This document shows positions 6,575-9,652 of a DNA stretch of 9,652 bases, piece after piece (positions within the stretch are counted from its first letter, which is position 1; every line of letters begins with the position of its first letter). The notes below the pieces were generated by a model. It searched no databases. It had not been told where the DNA came from and saw only the letters and a list, made by a program, of their open reading frames with translations. Both the position numbers and the translations under genes were made by a program. This DNA comes from Paracoccaceae bacterium (GTDB taxonomy: Bacteria; Pseudomonadota; Alphaproteobacteria; Rhodobacterales; Rhodobacteraceae), in assembly GCA_021767525.1 (NCBI GenBank), contig JAASTF010000107.1, positions 1 to 9,652 of the forward strand, written 5' to 3'.

Positions 6575-7072
6575 ATGCGCATCGGCCTTTACCCCGGCAC
6601 GTTCGATCCGATCACCCTGGGCCATATCGATATCATCCGCCGCGCGGCCACGCTGGTGGACCGGCTGGTGATCGGTGTGGCGATCAACCGCGACAAGGGG
6701 CCATTGTTCGACCTGGAAGAGCGGGTCGACATGATCGAGGCCGAGTGCAAGACGCTGAGCGCCGAGACGGGGACCGAGATCGTGGCCCATCCGTTCGAAA
6801 ACCTGCTGATCAACTGCGCCCATGACGTGGGCGCACAGGTGATCGTGCGCGGGCTGCGCGCGGTGGCGGATTTCGAGTATGAATTCCAGATGGTCGGCAT
6901 GAACCGCGCGCTCGACAGTTCGGTGGAAACGGTGTTCCTGATGGCCGACGCGCGCCACCAGGCGATCGCCTCGAAGCTGGTCAAGGAAATCGCGCGGCTG
7001 GACGGCGACGTGACCAAGTTCGTCCCGCCCGTGGTCAAGGACAAGCTGCTGGCCAAGTTGGGCAAGGCGTAA
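6575..7072 (+). CDS. coaD: Phosphopantetheine adenylyltransferase (coenzyme A biosynthesis)
   Basis: This 165-residue protein has the usual length. It transfers AMP from ATP to 4'-phosphopantetheine, giving dephospho-CoA, the penultimate and often rate-limiting step of CoA synthesis, in the cytoplasm. The nucleotidyltransferase signature GTFDPITLGH (8-17) supplies the catalytic T/HxGH histidine (His17). VRGLRAVADFEYE (91-103) is the conserved RGLR phosphate-binding segment, and ASKLVKEIA (132-140) matches the ISS-type ATP motif with Ala replacing the usual first Ser. The segment ADARHQ replaces the more common PSPEYS, a variation I associate with alphaproteobacterial CoaD. The start is ATG 6575 with GCGAGGGA upstream. 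The neighbours are unrelated by pathway, although both valine degradation and this gene concern CoA. Confidence 0.96.
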   Translation: MRIGLYPGTFDPITLGHIDIIRRAATLVDRLVIGVAINRDKGPLFDLEERVDMIEAECKTLSAETGTEIVAHPFENLLINCAHDVGAQVIVRGLRAVADFEYEFQMVGMNRALDSSVETVFLMADARHQAIASKLVKEIARLDGDVTKFVPPVVKDKLLAKLGKA

Positions 7073-7082
7073 GCCGCGCAGT

Positions 7083-7127
7083 CCCGGGCCGCTTTGTGGC
7101 TGGTCCGGGCAGGGGCTTTACACCCCT
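7083..7127. terminator. Two consecutive hairpins between convergent coaD and hydrolase genes
   Basis: CCCGGGCC (7083-7090) pairs with GGTCCGGG (7102-7109) with one G-U pair. AGGGG (7111-7115) pairs with CCCCT (7123-7127) across a 7-base loop, followed by TTCCCC. They fill most of the 62-base gap between the two convergent stop codons, the expected place for bidirectional termination. The T-tract is very short, so efficiency is uncertain. Confidence 0.5.
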
Positions 7128-7134
7128 TTCCCCG

Positions 7135-8076
7135 CTACAGCGCCGGATCGTGGCGGCGGATGAAATCCACGCAGGCGTCGGGATGCGTCAGCGGCAGCAT
7201 ATGCCCGCCCGCGATCACCTCCAGCTGGATCGCCGGGTGATCTGCCACCAGCTTGCGGCCCTGGCTTTCGACGTTCAGGATGCGGTCGTCCTCGCCATAC
7301 AGCAGCGCCATCGGCACCGGCATCGTCTCATATCCCGCGCGCATCCACTTGATATCGTTCAGCGAGGCCACGTAATCGCGGCTGGTGTTGAAAAAGCTGC
7401 CGGGCCGCAGCCCCAACAGCCCGCCGCCCCGCGTGCCGTAATCGCGCGGCACCGGGTCGGGGCCGAAAACCAGGTTGAACACAAGGTCGGTGTTGCGCAT
7501 CCCCAGGGGCGTGGCCAGCGTCCAGCCGATAATCCGGCGCATCAGGTTCGACGACAGCCCAAGGCTTGCAAAGGCGGGCGAGGGCGCGTCGCCCCCGCGC
7601 GTCAGCGGCGCCAGCAGGGCCAGGCCGCGGATCTTTTCGGGGTGGTCCAGCGCCAGGCAGACACCAATCGCCCCGCCCAGGCTGTGCCCGACGATCAGCG
7701 GGCGATCCAGCCCCAGCTTGTCGATCACCTCGGCCACGTATCCGGCCTGCGCGCGCGGGCTGGCCCCGGCGTCGTCGGGGCGGGCGGAATAACCCATGCC
7801 GGGGCGGTCGATGGCGATGCAACGATGGGTGGATGACAGCGCGTCAACCAGCGCGAAATCGAAATTGCCCAGCTGCGCGCCCAGCCCGTGCACCATCACG
7901 ATCGCCGGGCCCTGGCCCTTGTCGACGTAATGCAGCCGCCCGGTCGAGATCTCGATAAAGTCACCGCGCGGCGGCACGGCAGCTTCGACCTTGCGCTTGG
8001 TGGACCAGGTGAACCACACCAGCCCCGCAACCGTGGCCGCCACCAGCGCCAAAAGCACCCAGATTACCGTCATCAT
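7135..8076 (-). CDS. Membrane-anchored alpha/beta hydrolase
   Basis: This 313-residue protein has one N-terminal hydrophobic segment (about 4-23, VIWVLLALVAATVAGLVWFT) followed by the basic STKRK. This predicts a single membrane anchor and, by the positive-inside rule, possibly a cytoplasmic catalytic domain. The fold is clear: oxyanion-hole MVHGLGAQ (61-68), the RPGMGYSARP loop (91-100), nucleophile elbow VGHSLGGA (129-136) with Ser132, acid Asp263 or Asp264 in YGEDDRIL, and His292 in GGHMLPLTHP. The order suits the epoxide-hydrolase/haloperoxidase/lipase superfamily; substrate is not predictable. Adjacent ATGs at 8076 and 8073 are both possible starts, and AAAGGGGA suits either. It follows the 47-residue membrane protein by 71 bases on the same strand. 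It converges with coaD. Confidence 0.88.
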   Translation of the reverse strand: MMTVIWVLLALVAATVAGLVWFTWSTKRKVEAAVPPRGDFIEISTGRLHYVDKGQGPAIVMVHGLGAQLGNFDFALVDALSSTHRCIAIDRPGMGYSARPDDAGASPRAQAGYVAEVIDKLGLDRPLIVGHSLGGAIGVCLALDHPEKIRGLALLAPLTRGGDAPSPAFASLGLSSNLMRRIIGWTLATPLGMRNTDLVFNLVFGPDPVPRDYGTRGGGLLGLRPGSFFNTSRDYVASLNDIKWMRAGYETMPVPMALLYGEDDRILNVESQGRKLVADHPAIQLEVIAGGHMLPLTHPDACVDFIRRHDPAL

Positions 8077-8147
8077 GCCGTGATCCCCTTTCGCCTTTGC
8101 CCCGGAGGATAGGGGCAGGGGCCGCGCATGGCCAGCGGGCCGTCACG

Positions 8148-8291
8148 TCACCGCCAAAAGGCCATCCACTCGATCAGGTCCAGCCCCTTCTTGGCCAGAA
8201 AGATCAGATAGGCCCCGTCATTGGCATAGTGATCCAGCCCGATGGCGGCCAGGATCATCAGGCCCAGCACGATGGCGATCTGGTTGGTCAT
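8148..8291 (-). CDS. Small single-pass membrane protein, 47 residues
   Basis: The protein starts MTNQIAIVLGLMILAAIGLD and ends GLDLIEWMAFWR. A hydrophobic helix covers about residues 4-20. A polar turn (DHYANDG) and a second amphipathic helix (FLAKKGLDLIEWMAF) follow. I recall similar short proteins with an FWR end beside gap genes in Rhodobacteraceae, which supports a real gene, but this is memory and not a search. The function is unknown. ATG 8291 is preferred over a longer frame starting at 8435 because the extra N-terminal part is arginine-rich, overlaps the end of gap and lacks coding character. There is no Shine-Dalgarno sequence before the ATG (the preceding bases read GTTACCCCA), so translation may be weak or coupled. 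It lies 86 bases downstream of gap on the same strand. Confidence 0.7.
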   Translation of the reverse strand: MTNQIAIVLGLMILAAIGLDHYANDGAYLIFLAKKGLDLIEWMAFWR

Positions 8292-8338
8292 TGGGGTAAC
8301 GGCCCGCGCGGTTGCAATGCCCGCACAGGTATGGACCG

Positions 8339-8376
8339 GGCGCGCGCCCCGCGCAAGCGGCGCGCGCCTTGCGGGG
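8339..8376. terminator. Structured GC repeat after gap: two copies of a 10-bp palindrome and an overlapping hairpin
   Basis: GGCGCGCGCC, itself a palindrome, occurs at 8339-8348 and again at 8359-8368, exactly 20 bases apart, so the copies can also pair with each other. Overlapping this, CCCCGCGCAAG (8347-8357) can pair with CTTGCGGGG (8368-8376) with a 2-base bulge. The block begins 2 bases after the gap stop on the minus strand, the position of a terminator. No T-tract follows, so it may instead stabilise the gap message or reduce read-through into the 47-residue gene. Confidence 0.5.
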
Positions 8377-8377
8377 T

Positions 8378-9379
8378 TTACAGCAGACGGCCCATCGCGG
8401 CGGCCACGTCGGCCATGCGGCAGGAAAAGCCCCATTCGTTGTCATACCAGGCCAGAACGCGCACCAGCCGGCCGCCGGTTACCTTGGTCTGGTCGGGCGC
8501 GAAGATCGAGCTTTCCTCGGTATGGTTGAAGTCGATCGACACCTTGGGCGCGGGATCGTAGCCCAGGATGCCTTTCATCGCGCCATTGGCGGCGGCCTCG
8601 ACCACGCTGTTCACGTCGGCCTCGGTCACGTCCTTTTTCGCGATAAAGGTCAGGTCCACCGCCGACACGTTCGGCGTGGGCACCCGGATGGCCGAGCCGT
8701 CCAGCTTGCCCTTGAGCTGCGGCAGAACCTCGCCCAACGCCTTGGCGGCACCGGTCGAGGTTGGGATCATGCTCATCGCCGCGGCCCGCGCGCGGTAAAG
8801 ATCCTTGTGGCGGCGGTCCAGCGTGGGCTGGTCGCCGGTATAGGCGTGGATCGTGGTCATGATGCCGCTTTCGATCCCGATCTCGGCATCCAGCACCTTG
8901 GCCAGCGGCGCAAGGCAGTTTGTGGTGCACGACCCGTTGGAAATCATCGTGTCGCCCTTGGCCAGCTGCTCGTCATTGACGCCCATCACGATGGTTTTCT
9001 GCACGTTCTTGGCAGGTGCCGAGATCAGAACCGCCTTGGCGCCACGCTCGATGTGCTTTTGCGCCTTGTCGCCGTCGTTGAAATTGCCGGTGCATTCCAG
9101 AACCACGTCGACGCCCGACCAATCCAGCTCGTCCATGTTGTAGGTCGAGAACATCTGCATCTCGCCCTGGCCCACATCCATCGTGCCGTCGCCGATCTTG
9201 ACCTCGCCCGCGAACCGTCCATGCACGCTGTCATAGCGGATCAGGTGGGCGGCGGTGTCCAGCGGGCCGGTGGCGTTGACCTTGACGACGCGCACATCCT
9301 GGCGCGCGGCTTCGGCGATATGCATCAGCGTGCAGCGGCCGATACGTCCAAATCCGTTGATACCAAGGGTGATGGTCAT
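8378..9379 (-). CDS. gap: Type I glyceraldehyde-3-phosphate dehydrogenase with atypical cofactor-site residues
   Basis: This 333-residue enzyme has normal length. It interconverts glyceraldehyde-3-phosphate and 1,3-bisphosphoglycerate with NAD(P) in glycolysis and gluconeogenesis. Visible features are the Rossmann loop INGFGRIGR (7-15), catalytic SNGSCTTNCLAP (147-158) with Cys151 and an uncommon Gly where most have Ala, His178 in TTIHAYTGDQ, STGAAKA (208-214), and the C-terminal WYDNEWGF (311-318). The second-strand motif reads VNATGP (34-39) where typical NAD-dependent enzymes read NDL, so the ribose-binding Asp is Ala36. The loop that usually reads LP is Arg189-Arg190. Both changes could admit NADP. 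The start is ATG 9379 with GCAGGAGA upstream. The upstream operator-like repeat suggests central-carbon control. Many relatives carry a second gap gene elsewhere, and this may be the gluconeogenic or NADP-using paralogue, which is an inference. Confidence 0.96.
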   Translation of the reverse strand: MTITLGINGFGRIGRCTLMHIAEAARQDVRVVKVNATGPLDTAAHLIRYDSVHGRFAGEVKIGDGTMDVGQGEMQMFSTYNMDELDWSGVDVVLECTGNFNDGDKAQKHIERGAKAVLISAPAKNVQKTIVMGVNDEQLAKGDTMISNGSCTTNCLAPLAKVLDAEIGIESGIMTTIHAYTGDQPTLDRRHKDLYRARAAAMSMIPTSTGAAKALGEVLPQLKGKLDGSAIRVPTPNVSAVDLTFIAKKDVTEADVNSVVEAAANGAMKGILGYDPAPKVSIDFNHTEESSIFAPDQTKVTGGRLVRVLAWYDNEWGFSCRMADVAAAMGRLL

Positions 9380-9414
9380 GGGTCAGATCTCCTGCACGTA
9401 TGAAGTTGCGCGCG

Positions 9415-9420
9415 GTATAG
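9415..9420 (-). promoter_or_regulatory. Possible -10 hexamer for gap
   Basis: Read on the minus strand this is TATACC, 36 bases before the gap start and matching four of six -10 positions. At 17-base spacing the -35 region reads TTTCCG, which is weak, so activator help would be expected. The operator-like repeat at 9468-9500 lies about 60-90 bases upstream of the implied transcription start. Tentative. Confidence 0.25.
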
Positions 9421-9447
9421 TGCGGGGCGCCCGGGCCGGAAAGATGT

Positions 9448-9460
9448 AAAGCGACGCTTT
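9448..9460. repeat. 13-bp perfect palindrome AAAGCG-A-CGCTTT in the gap/DUF808 gap
   Basis: The arms AAAGCG (9448-9453) and CGCTTT (9455-9460) flank one base. The site lies 7 bases from the larger inverted repeat at 9468-9500 and could be a second binding site in the same control region. No gene ends here, so a terminator role is unlikely. Confidence 0.35.
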
Positions 9461-9467
9461 TTCGCGG

Positions 9468-9500
9468 TGTTAGCGCAAACCAGCTGCGGTTGCGCTAACA
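9468..9500. promoter_or_regulatory. Paired LacI-family-like operators between gap and DUF808 gene
   Basis: The arms TGTTAGCGCAA (9468-9478) and TTGCGCTAACA (9490-9500) are perfect 11-bp reverse complements around an 11-base spacer. Each arm with its flank also approximates the LacI-family palindrome TGTTAGCGCTAACA: 12 of 14 positions at 9468-9481 and 11 of 14 at 9487-9500, with centres 19 bases apart. From memory, this type of motif is bound by alphaproteobacterial central-carbon LacI regulators (CceR in Rhodobacter, PckR in Sinorhizobium), whose targets include gluconeogenic genes. It lies 88 bases upstream of gap and 79 bases upstream of the divergent gene at 9580. The repeat is certain; regulator identity is inferred. 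Confidence 0.6.
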
Positions 9501-9579
9501 GGGGTGGGGCCTGCGGGCTTGCCGTGCCCGGCGCATCCGCTAGGGTGGCGCAAAGGGGTTGAACACGGGGTTTGCGGTT

Positions 9580-9652
9580 ATGAGCGGTCTTCTTGCACTT
9601 CTGGATGACGTGGCGGCCATCGCCAAGGTGGCGGCCACCAGCGTCGACGACG
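9580..9652 (+). CDS. DUF808 (YedI-like) inner-membrane protein, partial (N-terminus only)
   Basis: Only the first 24 codons are present before the right edge, reading MSGLLALLDDVAAIAKVAAT and then SVDD. This opening is very characteristic of DUF808/YedI proteins, multi-pass inner-membrane proteins of about 300 residues with unknown function. ATG 9580 is preceded by GGGG about 9 bases upstream, an acceptable though weak ribosome site. It is divergent from gap over a 200-base gap, so the operator-like repeat at 9468-9500 could act on either gene. Identification rests on a short stretch. Confidence 0.7.
   Translation, partial: MSGLLALLDDVAAIAKVAATSVDD

Noticed and set aside
4945..6582. A 545-codon open frame on the minus strand
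   Set aside because: It is antisense to lysR and the CBS gene, both of which have clear family signatures. Its composition is typical of a mirror frame (His, Gln, Arg rich).
7083..7127. Possible small RNA gene between coaD and the hydrolase
   Set aside because: The hairpins sit between convergent stop codons, where terminators are expected. No promoter is seen for a separate transcript.
8292..8435. N-terminal extension of the 47-residue protein
   Set aside because: It overlaps gap, is arginine-rich and would place a basic unstructured tail before the membrane helix. ATG 8291 gives a compact conserved-looking protein.
8312..9403. A 363-codon open frame on the plus strand
   Set aside because: It is exactly antisense to gap, with no recognisable motif.
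1..9652. A novel defence, mobile or biosynthetic system
   Set aside because: No transposase, integrase, nuclease, toxin-antitoxin pair, reverse transcriptase, repeat array or synthase domain was found. All sizeable genes but the 141-residue one belong to common families, and base composition looks even throughout.

Overview
The window looks like an ordinary chromosomal stretch from a GC-rich alphaproteobacterium, most likely a member of the Rhodobacteraceae. The evidence is strong G/C bias at third codon positions, the sequence character of MmsA, CoaD and GAPDH, a LysR gene divergent from mmsA, a tiny FWR-ending membrane protein behind gap, and a DUF808 gene divergent from gap. This placement comes from family recognition by eye and was not tested by a search. 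I see no insertion sequence, phage gene, tRNA/rRNA, CRISPR array or recognisable defence or secretion system.

Left part (1-3457). An acyl-CoA dehydrogenase (probably isobutyryl-CoA dehydrogenase) runs off the left edge on the minus strand. Behind it, on the same strand, is a YbdK-type carboxylate-amine ligase. Divergent from ybdK is a plus-strand serine hydrolase, which converges with a 141-residue minus-strand protein of unknown function. Near-palindromic sites precede both the dehydrogenase and the ligase.

Middle (3458-7072). mmsA, the CoA-acylating methylmalonate-semialdehyde dehydrogenase of valine catabolism, is divergent from a LysR regulator across a 119-bp control region. With the acyl-CoA dehydrogenase this suggests a branched-chain amino-acid (valine) degradation locus interrupted by three genes of no evident relation to it. 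After lysR on the plus strand come a two-CBS-domain protein and coaD (coenzyme A biosynthesis), the latter preceded by a perfect AT-rich palindrome.

Right part (7073-9652). A membrane-anchored alpha/beta hydrolase, a 47-residue membrane protein and a type I GAPDH gene all lie on the minus strand. The GAPDH has cofactor-site residues that differ from the NAD-dependent norm. Between gap and the divergent DUF808 gene at the right edge lies a 33-bp inverted repeat. It reads as two LacI-family (CceR/PckR-like) operator sites and would link gap to central-carbon control.

The most useful leads are this operator pair, the GAPDH cofactor-site substitutions and several palindromic sites. None amounts to a clear undescribed system.
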